A stretch of 64,000 nt of DNA from assembly GCA_963850425.1 (NCBI GenBank), contig CAWKLF010000001.1:930001-994000 (forward strand), given 5' to 3'. Source of the DNA: Gp1-AA133 sp963850425. Lineage in GTDB: Bacteria > Acidobacteriota > Terriglobia > Terriglobales > Acidobacteriaceae. Below the pieces are notes generated by a model that saw only the letters and a list, made by a program, of their open reading frames with translations, did not search any database and was not told where the DNA came from. This document shows, piece by piece, positions 24,525-32,797 of this stretch. A program made the translations under genes and the position numbers. Numbering within the stretch: the first letter of the stretch is position 1; every line of letters starts with the position of its first letter.

Positions 24525-24594
24525 AACCCCTTAGATTACATCGTTTTGACTGTTAGCGCGGGTGCACTGAGTGCGGTGCGTTACAATGCTGACT

Positions 24595-25332
24595 ATGTCG
24601 CAGGCCGCTCCAGCGTTGACGCGGACTCCCGCGGAAGTCGTTCGCCAGACTCCTGTCTCGCAGGCGTCGAACGGCGTCTGTTATGCGCGCTCAGGCGAGG
24701 TCATGATTTCCGAAGGCGACCTCGAGCGCATGATTGCCGCTGTGCCTCGCAATGCCGCGGCTGCTTTGGAGCGTAAAGCATACTATTTCGTTCCTCTTAC
24801 CGTCAGCCAGGGCGACGATACCGTCATCGCCGACCGCTACGACGTGGTCCTGAGCGACAATGCGGTCTGCCATCGAAACCTCAACCTGGGCGATGCGCAG
24901 TGTGTTTTCATCTCCACCCGCCTCATGGACGACAAGTTCTCGGTGGCGTTCGAGTTTTATATCAATGTGGGCCACGCCATCGTAGAAAGAACCGGCGTGT
25001 CGCAGGCCTTCGCCGACCTGGCATGGAAGCAAGTCGAAGCCGAGGTGCGCGGCGAAACCTCCATGGACGCATGGGAGGCGCGGAAGGCCGCCACTGGTTC
25101 GGGCTCGGATACCGAGAAAGCGAAAAACGAATTCTTCGCGTCCGCTTTTTCGGATGCGATTTCCATCTACCTTCTGTCGCTGTATCTCGATGTGGACTAC
25201 TACGATCTGCGCGAGCGCGATTACCCGCTGCTGGCACCCTCCGCGATGGCCGAACGCTTGAGAAAAGTTGTGGAACTGTTCCCGCCAAGCCCAGGGTTCG
25301 AGTTCGCCATCTTCCACAAGCGCCGCAAGTAG
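24595..25332 (+). CDS. conserved-type hypothetical protein
   Basis: A protein of about 245 residues, soluble by composition, with no signal peptide or transmembrane segment. I do not recognise the family. Features include an ALERKAYYFVPL segment near 57, a mixed alpha/beta central part with FEFYINVGHAI, and an acidic Tyr-rich stretch VDYYDLRERDYPLL near 201. The ATG at 24595 is one of three possible starts within 25 bases, none with a clear ribosome site. It stands before ispE on the same strand after a 131-base spacer of short AT-rich words. Confidence 0.6.
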   Translation: MSQAAPALTRTPAEVVRQTPVSQASNGVCYARSGEVMISEGDLERMIAAVPRNAAAALERKAYYFVPLTVSQGDDTVIADRYDVVLSDNAVCHRNLNLGDAQCVFISTRLMDDKFSVAFEFYINVGHAIVERTGVSQAFADLAWKQVEAEVRGETSMDAWEARKAATGSGSDTEKAKNEFFASAFSDAISIYLLSLYLDVDYYDLRERDYPLLAPSAMAERLRKVVELFPPSPGFEFAIFHKRRK

Positions 25333-25463
25333 TTACAAGGCCCCCAGCTTTTCGTGCGGAAGTTGCTTAGGGCGTTCCCGACTTCCAGGCCGAAACTTCT
25401 TAGCGAAAGCTCCGAAAATCTTCAATCGAAAATCTGCAATCTGCAATCTACAATCATCGATCC

Positions 25464-26555
25464 ATGCCCGTAACCGTCCGTTCCTTCGCCAAAATCAATC
25501 TCGGCCTGCGCATCGGCGCATGCCGGGTGGACGGTTTCCATGAATTGTGGACGGTTTACCAGACGATAGGGCTGCACGACATTCTGCGTCTTAAAGTTCA
25601 GCGTGGCTGCGGCATTGAAATCCGCTGCGCCGACCCGCGCGTCCCCACCGACCAGACAAACACTTGCTACAAAATCCTTGAGCGGGCGATGGCCGCCCTC
25701 AAAGCCAAGGGCCGCATCCTGCTCGAGATCGAGAAGCGGTTGCCAGTCCAGGGCGGCTTGGGCGGAGCGTCAGGGAACGCGGTTGCGGCGCTGTTGGCGC
25801 TCGAGATCGCGTTGAACAAGCAGCTTTCGGGCAAGGAACGGTTGCGGGTGGCAGCGGAAGTTGGCTCCGACGTGCCGCTGTTCCTGATTGGTGGAACCAT
25901 TCTCGGGTTGGGCCGAGGCGAGGAGGTCTATCCGCTGCCGGATTTGCCCTCCTCCCCGTGCGTGATTGCTACACCAAAAATCGGTGTATCGACTCCAAAG
26001 GCGTTTGCGAAGTGGGATTCGCTGATGGCGCACGCAGGGAAGCCTGCCGAGCTGCGCTCGGCTTGGACGGACGAGGGCGTCCCCCCCTGCGTGAGTCATG
26101 CCGCAGACGCACCGCATATCGATTCATCAAAATTGACGCAACTCACACCCTCCGATAGAATCAATACGTTCGGCCGTGAGATTTCCGCCTGGCTGAGCAG
26201 CGTTCCTGCGAAGAAGACCTCAAAAGAACGTTTCTCCGGTGTCCCTGCAATGGGCAGGGGCCGGGCCGAGACCCTGCTTCTCGACCTCGTCCGTACCGGG
26301 ATTGAAAACGACTTCGAAAAGGTCGTCTTTCCTCAATATCCCGCACTGCGAGACGTGAAGTGTGCGCTGGAACGTGCTGGCGCGATGTATGCGTCGCTGT
26401 CCGGCTCAGGGTCGGCGCTCTATGGGCTGTTCCGAACGAAGGCGCAGGCCGAAAAAGCCGCCGCCAGGTTGCGCAAGCAAGGCATCCCGGCGCAGGCGAC
26501 GGTCACGCTGACGCGGCCACAGTATTGGAAGAAGTTTCGAGTTTCCGGCTTCTAG
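25464..26555 (+). CDS. ispE: 4-diphosphocytidyl-2-C-methyl-D-erythritol kinase (with insert)
   Basis: A 363-residue GHMP kinase of the MEP pathway. Motifs: FAKINLGLRIG at the N-terminus, the phosphate loop GGLGGASGNAVAALL (about 94-108), SDVPLFLIGG (catalytic Asp) and the C-terminal SGSGSALYGLF. It is about 70 residues longer than usual because of a low-complexity insert near residues 190-275 between the core and the last third. The insert contains no domain I know. The start and end agree with the family, so the insert is within one intact frame. Confidence 0.92.
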   Translation: MPVTVRSFAKINLGLRIGACRVDGFHELWTVYQTIGLHDILRLKVQRGCGIEIRCADPRVPTDQTNTCYKILERAMAALKAKGRILLEIEKRLPVQGGLGGASGNAVAALLALEIALNKQLSGKERLRVAAEVGSDVPLFLIGGTILGLGRGEEVYPLPDLPSSPCVIATPKIGVSTPKAFAKWDSLMAHAGKPAELRSAWTDEGVPPCVSHAADAPHIDSSKLTQLTPSDRINTFGREISAWLSSVPAKKTSKERFSGVPAMGRGRAETLLLDLVRTGIENDFEKVVFPQYPALRDVKCALERAGAMYASLSGSGSALYGLFRTKAQAEKAAARLRKQGIPAQATVTLTRPQYWKKFRVSGF

Positions 26556-26619
26556 TTTCGGGTGCGACGGGCGAAAAGTCGCGCTTGCAACGCGAACTGA
26601 AACTTGAAACTGGTATTAC

Positions 26620-26693
26620 TGGGCCGTCGACTAATGGTAGGTCAAGTGCCTTTGGAGCACTTTGTCTAGGTTCGAATCCTAGCGGCCCAGCCA
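26620..26693 (+). tRNA. tRNA-Gln (anticodon TTG)
   Basis: A complete cloverleaf: acceptor TGGGCCG with CGGCCCA, D arm GACT/GGTC, anticodon stem AGTGC/GCACT with loop CTTTGGA (anticodon TTG), T arm CTAGG-TTCGAAT-CCTAG, discriminator G and encoded CCA. It reads CAA glutamine codons. It lies between ispE and prs. Confidence 0.96.
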
Positions 26694-26813
26694 GTTCTGT
26701 TCGGTCGAGCACAAGGTCAGACTTCGTTGCGGGTAGCGAGGCTTGCGGACAGCAACGCAGCCCTCGCTTAACTCGAAACCGGAAACCTTTACTTGGTCTA
26801 CGAGAGAGCCCAC

Positions 26814-27842
26814 ATGGCAACTTTAGCGACGCCGGCGGAAAAAAAAGGCCAGCAGGTGCCTGAAGAGAAGAGCGAGCGCAACCGACCAGCGCGCCCGCGC
26901 GTGGACGAAAAATTCAAGATCTTCAGCGGGACCGCGAACGAAGCTCTCGCCGATGAAGTCTGTCACTTCCTCGGACTCACGCGCGGTCAGGCCACGATCA
27001 CGCGCTTCCGGGATGGCGAATGTTATTTGCAGATCCAGGAGAACGTGCGCGGCGCCGACGTCTTCGTCATGCAGCCGACCTGCCGTCCGGTGGACGAGCA
27101 CCTGATGGAATTGCTCTTGATGATTGACGCGCTCAAGCGGGCTTCGGCGAGGCGGATCACGGCCGTGATTCCCTACTATGGCTATGCCCGGCAGGACCGC
27201 AAGGACAAGCCGCGCGTTCCTATATCCTCAAAACTCGTGGCCGACCTTTTGACCACCGCCGGGGCCGATCGCGCGCTGGTGGTCGACTTGCACGCGCCGC
27301 AATTGCAGGGCTTCTTCAACATCCCGGTCGACCACTTGTTCGGCTCGCCGGTGCTGGTCAGCTATTTCCGGGAACTGAACTTGCCGAACCTGACGGTGGT
27401 TTCTCCCGACGCCGGCGGCGTGGAGCGCGCCCGGTTCTTTGCGAAGAAGATGGACGCAGCGCTGGCCATCGTCGATAAGCGCCGCGTCGAGATGAACGTC
27501 GCCGAGGTTATGCACGTCATCGGCGACGTCAATGGCCGTACTTGCCTGGTGATCGATGACTTGATCGATACCGCCGGCACACTGGTGAAAACCGCCTCGG
27601 CGCTTATGGAGAACGGAGCGACCGCCGTCTACGCCTGCTGTTCGCACCCGGTATTCTCCGATCCGGCGATTGAAAACATTTCGAAATCCGCCATCACGCA
27701 AGTGGTGGTCACTAACACCATTCCCCTGAGCGATGCCGCGGAGCGGGAGCCCAAGATCAAAAAGCTTTCGATCGCGGGGCTGATTGGCCGGGCCATTCAG
27801 TCAATCCACGAGGAGACTTCGGTCAGCAAATTATTCAGCTAG
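26814..27842 (+). CDS. prs: ribose-phosphate pyrophosphokinase
   Basis: A 342-residue enzyme that makes PRPP from ribose-5-phosphate and ATP for nucleotide, His and Trp synthesis. Clear motifs: IPYYGYARQDRK (ATP site), VDLHAPQLQGFF (metal-binding His) and the PRPP loop VIDDLIDTAGTL. The N-terminal 30 residues are an unusual Lys/Glu/Pro-rich tail before the FKIFSGTAN start of the fold. The ATG at 26814 has a purine-rich GAGAG site. rplY follows 13 bases later, suggesting one transcript. Confidence 0.95.
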   Translation: MATLATPAEKKGQQVPEEKSERNRPARPRVDEKFKIFSGTANEALADEVCHFLGLTRGQATITRFRDGECYLQIQENVRGADVFVMQPTCRPVDEHLMELLLMIDALKRASARRITAVIPYYGYARQDRKDKPRVPISSKLVADLLTTAGADRALVVDLHAPQLQGFFNIPVDHLFGSPVLVSYFRELNLPNLTVVSPDAGGVERARFFAKKMDAALAIVDKRRVEMNVAEVMHVIGDVNGRTCLVIDDLIDTAGTLVKTASALMENGATAVYACCSHPVFSDPAIENISKSAITQVVVTNTIPLSDAAEREPKIKKLSIAGLIGRAIQSIHEETSVSKLFS

Positions 27843-27855
27843 GACAAATCAACTT

Positions 27856-28578
27856 ATGGCAACCGTTACAGATAACAACACGTTGGAAGCGCAACCGCGA
27901 CCCGCGGGCAACAAGAATGCCGCCCGCCGCGTTCGCCAGGGCGGCAAAATCCCCGCAGTCGTCTACGGAGCGGGACAGGATTCTCTCCCAGTCGCGGTCG
28001 ATCCGCGCCAGGTCACCCGCATCCTGAACTCCGAGACCGGGCACAACACGATTTTCGATCTCGCCCTCGACGGCGCCAAGACCAAGGCCATGATTGTCGA
28101 CTGGCAGTACGAGCCCATCAAGGGCAAACTGCTGCACATCGACTTGAAGCGCATCGCCATGGACAAGAAACTCGCCGTCATGGTGCCGATTGAACTGATC
28201 GGGGAACCGGCGGGCGTTAAGACCCAGGGCGGCATCCTCGAACAGATGCTGCGCGAGGTCGAAGTAGAGTGCTTGCCAGCCGACATCCCGAGCCACATCG
28301 ATGTCGACGTTACCGAACTGGTCTTCGGCAAGGTGCTGCGCGTCGCTGATTTGCCGCACAGCGACAAGCTCAAGTTCCTGACCGACGAGAACCAGCCCGT
28401 TGCGCACGTAACGGTGGTGAAGGAAGAAGTGGTCGCGACCCCTGAAGCGGTCGCCGCCGAAGCTGGTGCTCCAGCTGAGCCTGAAGTCATCAAGAAGGGC
28501 AAGCAGGAGACCGAGGAAGAAGGTGCGGCAGCTGCACCCGAGAAGGCAGAGAAGGCCGAGAAGAAGGAAAAGAAATAG
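27856..28578 (+). CDS. rplY: 50S ribosomal protein L25 (CTC type)
   Basis: A 240-residue protein that binds 5S rRNA. The N-terminal L25 domain (GKIPAVVYGAG..., IDLKRI) is followed by the TL5/CTC beta domain (VPIELIGEPAGVKTQGGILEQ, ECLPADIPSHIDVDVT) and an acidic Ala/Glu/Lys tail of about 40 residues. The ATG at 27856 is 13 bases past prs. Confidence 0.94.
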   Translation: MATVTDNNTLEAQPRPAGNKNAARRVRQGGKIPAVVYGAGQDSLPVAVDPRQVTRILNSETGHNTIFDLALDGAKTKAMIVDWQYEPIKGKLLHIDLKRIAMDKKLAVMVPIELIGEPAGVKTQGGILEQMLREVEVECLPADIPSHIDVDVTELVFGKVLRVADLPHSDKLKFLTDENQPVAHVTVVKEEVVATPEAVAAEAGAPAEPEVIKKGKQETEEEGAAAAPEKAEKAEKKEKK

Positions 28579-28616
28579 GCTACGAGCCGCGAGCTACGAG
28601 CTAAGAGCGACATGGC

Positions 28617-29192
28617 GTGAAACTGATCGTCGGGCTGGGCAATCCTGGAATCGAATATCAGTTCACGCCGCATAACCTCGGCTTCCTCGCCATTGATCGC
28701 ATTGCGAATGAGCGCAATGTCGAGGTGAGGAACCGGCAGTGCCGGGCGTTAACCGGGCGCACGCAGATCGGCGAAGAGCCGGTGCTGCTGGCCAAGCCGG
28801 AAACGTTCATGAACTTGAGCGGTCTTGCGGTGCGGGAGTTGCTGGACGAGTACCAGCTTCGCCCGGAATCGGACCTGATCGTGATTTACGACGAACTGGA
28901 CCTGCCGCTGGGCACGATCCGCATCCGGCAGCGGGGCAGTTCGGCGGGACACAACGGCATGGAGTCGATCATCGGGGCGCTAGGCACGCAGGAGTTTTTG
29001 CGGATCCGGTTGGGAATCGCGCCCGAGACGAAGATCCTGAAGCCGTTCAGCAAGCGGCAACTGAAAGTGGTCGACGGAGTGCTCGACACCGCCGCCGAAG
29101 CTGTGAACGTGATTTTGACCGAAGGTCCGGGAGCGGCCATGAACCGCTTCAACCGCAAGAAGGAAGACGATGCGGACCCGGACACGACGTGA
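28617..29192 (+). CDS. pth: peptidyl-tRNA hydrolase
   Basis: A 191-residue enzyme that recycles tRNA from peptidyl-tRNA that drops off ribosomes. Catalytic His19 (TPHNLGF), Asp near 95 (IYDELDLPLG) and the GSSAGHNGMESI segment are present. It starts with GTG at 28617, and the rplY-to-pth spacer (38 bases) holds a run of near-identical ...ACGAGC... words. rpsF follows 20 bases on. Confidence 0.94.
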   Translation: MKLIVGLGNPGIEYQFTPHNLGFLAIDRIANERNVEVRNRQCRALTGRTQIGEEPVLLAKPETFMNLSGLAVRELLDEYQLRPESDLIVIYDELDLPLGTIRIRQRGSSAGHNGMESIIGALGTQEFLRIRLGIAPETKILKPFSKRQLKVVDGVLDTAAEAVNVILTEGPGAAMNRFNRKKEDDADPDTT

Positions 29193-29212
29193 AAGATTTG
29201 GAGAGAAAACGA

Positions 29213-29617
29213 ATGAATCGTACTTACGAACTGATGTTCATTGTTCGCCCTGACATGCCGGAAGAGGATCTCGACAAGCTGATCTCGACCCTGGAGACCG
29301 CAGTCTCCAGTTCGGGCGGCACGATGAAGAACGTCGAGAAGATGGGCAAGCGTCGTCTCGCCTATACCGTTCGCCGGTTTCACGACGGCGTTTACATTCT
29401 GCTTACGGTCGAAGGCTCGGGCGGTCTTGTTCACGAACTCGAGCGCAGGCTGCGCGTGACCGAGCCGGTGCTGAAGTTCATAAGCGTGCGCATTGACGAA
29501 GAGCAGAAGCGGCTGGCCAAGATCAAGGCGATCCGTGACGCGCGCAAGAAGGTTACCGCGGCTCCCGCGGCTGCAGCCGCCCCGGAAGGCGGAGAGCCCA
29601 CGCCCGCTACCGCTTAA
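29213..29617 (+). CDS. rpsF: 30S ribosomal protein S6
   Basis: A 134-residue small-subunit protein. Family features are MNRTYELMFIVRPDM at the start, the KRRLAYTVRRFHDGVY strand and VLKFISVRI. The C-terminal 20 residues are Ala/Pro-rich. GGAGAG precedes the ATG. It is first in an S6-S18-L9 cluster, the usual bacterial order. Confidence 0.94.
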   Translation: MNRTYELMFIVRPDMPEEDLDKLISTLETAVSSSGGTMKNVEKMGKRRLAYTVRRFHDGVYILLTVEGSGGLVHELERRLRVTEPVLKFISVRIDEEQKRLAKIKAIRDARKKVTAAPAAAAAPEGGEPTPATA

Positions 29618-29628
29618 GAATCAAATTC

Positions 29629-29653
29629 CGCGGGCGTGGGCGCCCGCGCTACA
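29629..29653. repeat. 25-bp GC-rich palindromic repeat, copy C
   Basis: Sits in the rpsF-rpsR spacer, 12 bases after the rpsF stop. It is identical to copy B except in the 3-base centre, and ends with the same CTACA. Confidence 0.75.
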
Positions 29654-29671
29654 AGAGAATGAAGGAGCATC

Positions 29672-30025
29672 ATGCCTGAAGAATCGAAAGCACCAGTCGC
29701 CGCGGCCGAGGCGCCGCCAGCATCCGAAGGACATAGCCAACGTCCGCCCTCCCGGGGTCCTCGTCCCGGGGGCGGTCCGGGCGGCCCCCGCGAAGGTGGG
29801 CGCAAGTATTTTCGCCGCAAGAAGGTTTGCAAGTTCTGCGTCGAGAAAATCGAAAGCATTAACTACAAGGACGTTCGCCTGCTCGCGCAATTCGTCGCCG
29901 AAAGTGGGAAGATCGTTCCGCGCCGCCTGACCGGAGTTTGCACTCCGCATCAGCGGCGTTTGTCGAGCGCGATCAAGATTGCGCGCAACATCGCGCTGCT
30001 GCCCTTCGCCGGGCGAGCCATGTAG
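29672..30025 (+). CDS. rpsR: 30S ribosomal protein S18
   Basis: A 117-residue protein with a 45-residue Gly/Pro/Arg-rich N-terminal extension, unusual in length, then the S18 core: RKKVCKFCVEKIESINYKD and PRRLTGVCTPHQRRLSSAIKIARNIALLP. AAGGAG lies at good spacing before the ATG. It is between rpsF and rplI. Confidence 0.94.
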   Translation: MPEESKAPVAAAEAPPASEGHSQRPPSRGPRPGGGPGGPREGGRKYFRRKKVCKFCVEKIESINYKDVRLLAQFVAESGKIVPRRLTGVCTPHQRRLSSAIKIARNIALLPFAGRAM

Positions 30026-30164
30026 GGGATTGGGTAATTGGGAAACTTGATCATTGAGTAGTTCAGAACGCTTAAGCGCTCCGAGCTTCGTTACGAATCG
30101 CTAGCCAGCAAGTGCCTGGTTTCCAATTGCCAAATTACACAATTACAAATTTTAGGAGTCATCC

Positions 30165-30617
30165 ATGGAAGTCATCCTGAAAGAAGATGTTCCCAAGCTC
30201 GGCTCGCGCGGCGACGTGGTGAAGGTCGCGGAGGGCTATGGCCGCAACTTTCTGCTGCCCCGCAAGCTCGCCATCGAAGCCAATTCGGCGAACAAGGCCG
30301 TCATTGAGCAAATGAAGGCCGCTTCCGTCCGACGCTCTGCCAAGGAGAAGCACGAAGCTGAAGCGCTCTCCAAGCAGTTCGAAGGGCTCTCGGTTTCGTT
30401 CCAGCGCCGCTCCGGTGAGAACGAACAACTGTTCGGATCGGTCACCTCGAGCGACATCGCCGACGCCCTCGAGAAGAAGAGCTTCCATATCGACCGCCGC
30501 AAGATCCAGCTGCACGACCCGCTGAAGGCGGTCGGCGAATTCGATGTGCCGGTGAAGCTGCACAAAGATGTCACCGCGCACGTGAAGGTCATCATCGAAA
30601 AAGAAGCGGCCGAGTAG
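30165..30617 (+). CDS. rplI: 50S ribosomal protein L9
   Basis: A 150-residue protein. The N-terminal domain (MEVILKEDVPKLGSRGDVVKVAEGYGRNFLLP) and connecting helix with lysine/alanine repeats are followed by the C-terminal rRNA-binding domain (GSVTSSDIADAL). The length and motif order are typical. The gene is followed by a good hairpin terminator. Confidence 0.95.
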   Translation: MEVILKEDVPKLGSRGDVVKVAEGYGRNFLLPRKLAIEANSANKAVIEQMKAASVRRSAKEKHEAEALSKQFEGLSVSFQRRSGENEQLFGSVTSSDIADALEKKSFHIDRRKIQLHDPLKAVGEFDVPVKLHKDVTAHVKVIIEKEAAE

Positions 30618-31018
30618 ACCGCGAGGAACCTCGCCGCCCCCGATCCCGTATTGGGCTCTCGGGGGCGCTTTCTTTCTGCCCGAAAGCCCTGGGGACCCTG
30701 GCATTCATCAATTTTTTATAAATTCCGCGCCGCCCTACGGACTTAACAGGACTGTTGATTGTGTTTCGCACCCCAAATGGTGCATAGGTAAGCGAAGTCG
30801 AATCAATTAGTTGGCGGGATCCCCCTGGGCAAGGCAAGAACCTTGCCAAAGCCTCCCACCCCTGCTCACGGTTCGGATGCTGTCTCGTCCATTACTATGA
30901 CAAGCCGGACGCGGTTCCAGCGGGCTTGCATGAGGTAGACAGACTGACATGCCGGCCGATGCGTGGGCGGTACCAATTACGGTTGGCGAACGTTCCTACC
31001 CGGGTTTAAAGGGCGCGG
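30618..31018. other. intergenic region with terminator and sigma-factor promoter region
   Basis: About 400 bases without a gene. The first 60 hold the rplI terminator. The rest presumably contains the promoter for the ECF sigma operon; an AAC-bearing GCGAACGTTCC stretch ends about 25 bases before the start, but no -10 can be assigned. Confidence 0.4.
30635..30677 (+). terminator. rho-independent terminator after rplI
   Basis: A 9-bp stem CGCCCCCGA / TCGGGGGCG enclosing 15 bases is followed by a T-rich run (CTTTCTTTCT). It lies 17 bases after the rplI stop and probably ends the prs-rplY-pth-rpsF-rpsR-rplI transcript. Confidence 0.75.
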
Positions 31019-31660
31019 GTGTCGAACAAGGGTAGCGGAACCCAGGTCCCCGCCGCACGGACCCCCATGGCCGGGCAAGGCAGCCGCATCGACGACACGA
31101 TGTTGATCCGCGAGGCGCAGCGCGGCAACCGCGCAGCCTTCGAGGAGCTCGTTCGCCATTACGATCAGGCGGTGCTGCGCCTCGCGCTCCACCTGACCGG
31201 CTCGGAACACGACGCGCAGGACATCTTCCAGGATGCCTTTCTGAAGGCCTACAAGAACGTGGGCAGCTTCCGCTTCGAGTGCTCCTTCTACACCTGGATC
31301 TACCGCATCGTCACCAACCTCTGTCTCGATCATCTCCGCAAAAGACAAGTTCGCAAGGAAGACGCTCCGGTCTCAACCGATGCGTCGGGCGAAGAGTACA
31401 GCCTGCTCGATCAGGTACCGGACGCGCGCCCGGGGGCCAATCCCGAACGCGACCTCATGCGCCGCCAACTGGGCTCGCGCATCAATTGCGCGCTCGATAA
31501 GCTGACCCCCCGCGAGCGCATGGTTTTTGAGTTAAAGCATTACCACGGGCTGAAGCTGAGAACCGTGGGCGAAATTCTGCATACCACGGAAGAGACGGCG
31601 AAGAACACCCTCTTCCGGGCCACGCAGAAATTGCGTGGCGCGCTGTCGGACTTGCGTTGA
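31019..31660 (+). CDS. ECF-family RNA polymerase sigma factor
   Basis: A 213-residue sigma-70 family regulator with region 2 (AAFEELVRHYDQAVLRLA..., DIFQDAFLKAYKN, TWIYRIVTNLCLDHLRKR) and region 4 (LTPRERMVFELKHYHGLKLRTVGEIL, then a TEETAKNTLFRATQKLR recognition helix). It has no regions 1.1 or 3, as expected. The GTG at 31019 is used; an ATG at 31067 is an alternative. The next gene encodes a zinc-finger anti-sigma protein, so it is probably kept inactive until a signal relieves it. Envelope proteins follow in the same direction. Confidence 0.93.
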   Translation: MSNKGSGTQVPAARTPMAGQGSRIDDTMLIREAQRGNRAAFEELVRHYDQAVLRLALHLTGSEHDAQDIFQDAFLKAYKNVGSFRFECSFYTWIYRIVTNLCLDHLRKRQVRKEDAPVSTDASGEEYSLLDQVPDARPGANPERDLMRRQLGSRINCALDKLTPRERMVFELKHYHGLKLRTVGEILHTTEETAKNTLFRATQKLRGALSDLR

Positions 31661-31708
31661 AGTCTGGCGGCCAGAATTTATATGGAGAAACCCCGAAGGG
31701 GTGCACTT

Positions 31709-32653
31709 ATGAAGTGTCAATGGGTACAAGAAAATATTCTGCTCTACGTTTACAACGAGCTGGCCGACGACGCTCGTTATGAACTTGAGCAGCACCTGAG
31801 CAGATGTCCGGAGTGCGCAGCGGAGCTCAAAACAGCCCGCGCATTCCACGCAACCTTGTCGAAGCTTCCAGTGGCGGAACCGACTCCCAACCTGGTGGCT
31901 GCGTCGCGCATGCGCCTGCAGGAAGCCCTCGAAACAGCGCCGCAAGGCGGAGTCTGGCAGCGGCTTAGTTTTGATCCCGCCAACTGGCTACGCCAGGTAC
32001 GGTTCTCGCCCGCATTAGCAGCGGTGATTTTCATGATTGGGTTTGGTGGCGGAATTGGGGCGATGTACAAAATGACTCCAGCCGGCCCAGGTGGCCCCGT
32101 GGCAGGTCCCGTACAGGACCTCACTCCGGTTCCTACCGAAGCTTCCATCACTGGCATCCGCTCCGTGGTTCAGGAGCCTGGCTCCGACCGCGTCAACATC
32201 AAGTACGACACAGTCCAGACGCAAGAAGCTACCGGAAACCTCAACGACCAGCGCATCCAGCAACTCCTCCTGTTCGCAGCCCGCAACAATTACAGTTCCG
32301 GTGTCCGCATGGATTCGGTTGACCTGCTCACGCAGAAGCCCGACGACACACGTGTGCGCGAAGCTCTGATGTACTCGTTGCGCAACGATTCCAATCCCGG
32401 GGTGCGGCTAAAGGCGATCGAGGGGCTGGGCTCTTATGTGAAGGATGACACCCGAGTCCGGGACGCGGTGCTGAACGCTCTGATGGTTGACCAGAACCAG
32501 GGCGTGCGTGTCCAGGCGCTTCTCTTGCTGAGCCCGGTAAAGGCGGACAGCAGCGTTCGTGGAGCCCTGCAGCATCTGGCCCAGACCGACCCCAATCAAT
32601 ACATTCGGTCGCAAGCGCGCACAGTTCTGGCGCAGCTGCCAGAGATTGATTAA
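31709..32653 (+). CDS. zinc-finger anti-sigma protein with C-terminal HEAT-like repeats
   Basis: A 314-residue predicted membrane protein. The N-terminus carries the ZAS motif H29-xxx-C33-xx-C36 (HLSRCPEC), typical of anti-sigma factors. One transmembrane helix (about 97-118) puts the C-terminal part outside the cytoplasm. That part (about 190-314) has three or four helical HEAT-like repeats, recognisable from VREALMYSLRNDSNPGVRLKAI and VRDAVLNALMVDQNQGVRVQAL. GAAGGGG precedes the ATG at 31709. It is 48 bases after the sigma gene and probably co-transcribed. An anti-sigma with an external HEAT sensor is uncommon. Confidence 0.88.
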   Translation: MKCQWVQENILLYVYNELADDARYELEQHLSRCPECAAELKTARAFHATLSKLPVAEPTPNLVAASRMRLQEALETAPQGGVWQRLSFDPANWLRQVRFSPALAAVIFMIGFGGGIGAMYKMTPAGPGGPVAGPVQDLTPVPTEASITGIRSVVQEPGSDRVNIKYDTVQTQEATGNLNDQRIQQLLLFAARNNYSSGVRMDSVDLLTQKPDDTRVREALMYSLRNDSNPGVRLKAIEGLGSYVKDDTRVRDAVLNALMVDQNQGVRVQALLLLSPVKADSSVRGALQHLAQTDPNQYIRSQARTVLAQLPEID

Positions 32654-32797
32654 GGATTGTTTTGAGGCCGAGGCCGCAAGGCCTGTGGACTTCATCCCGC
32701 AACTGCAGTAAATATTCGGAGCCTCGGCTCCTTAAAAAGGAGAACACGCCCCAACTTCACGGGACTTGCTAGATCCTGAGGGTCGGCTGACAACATC

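Noticed and set aside
32717..32750. Hairpin GGAGC-CTCG-GCTCC followed by TTAAAAAGG before the DUF4097 gene
   Set aside because: Five-base stem with a following A-run, not a T-run; not a terminator on either strand with confidence.
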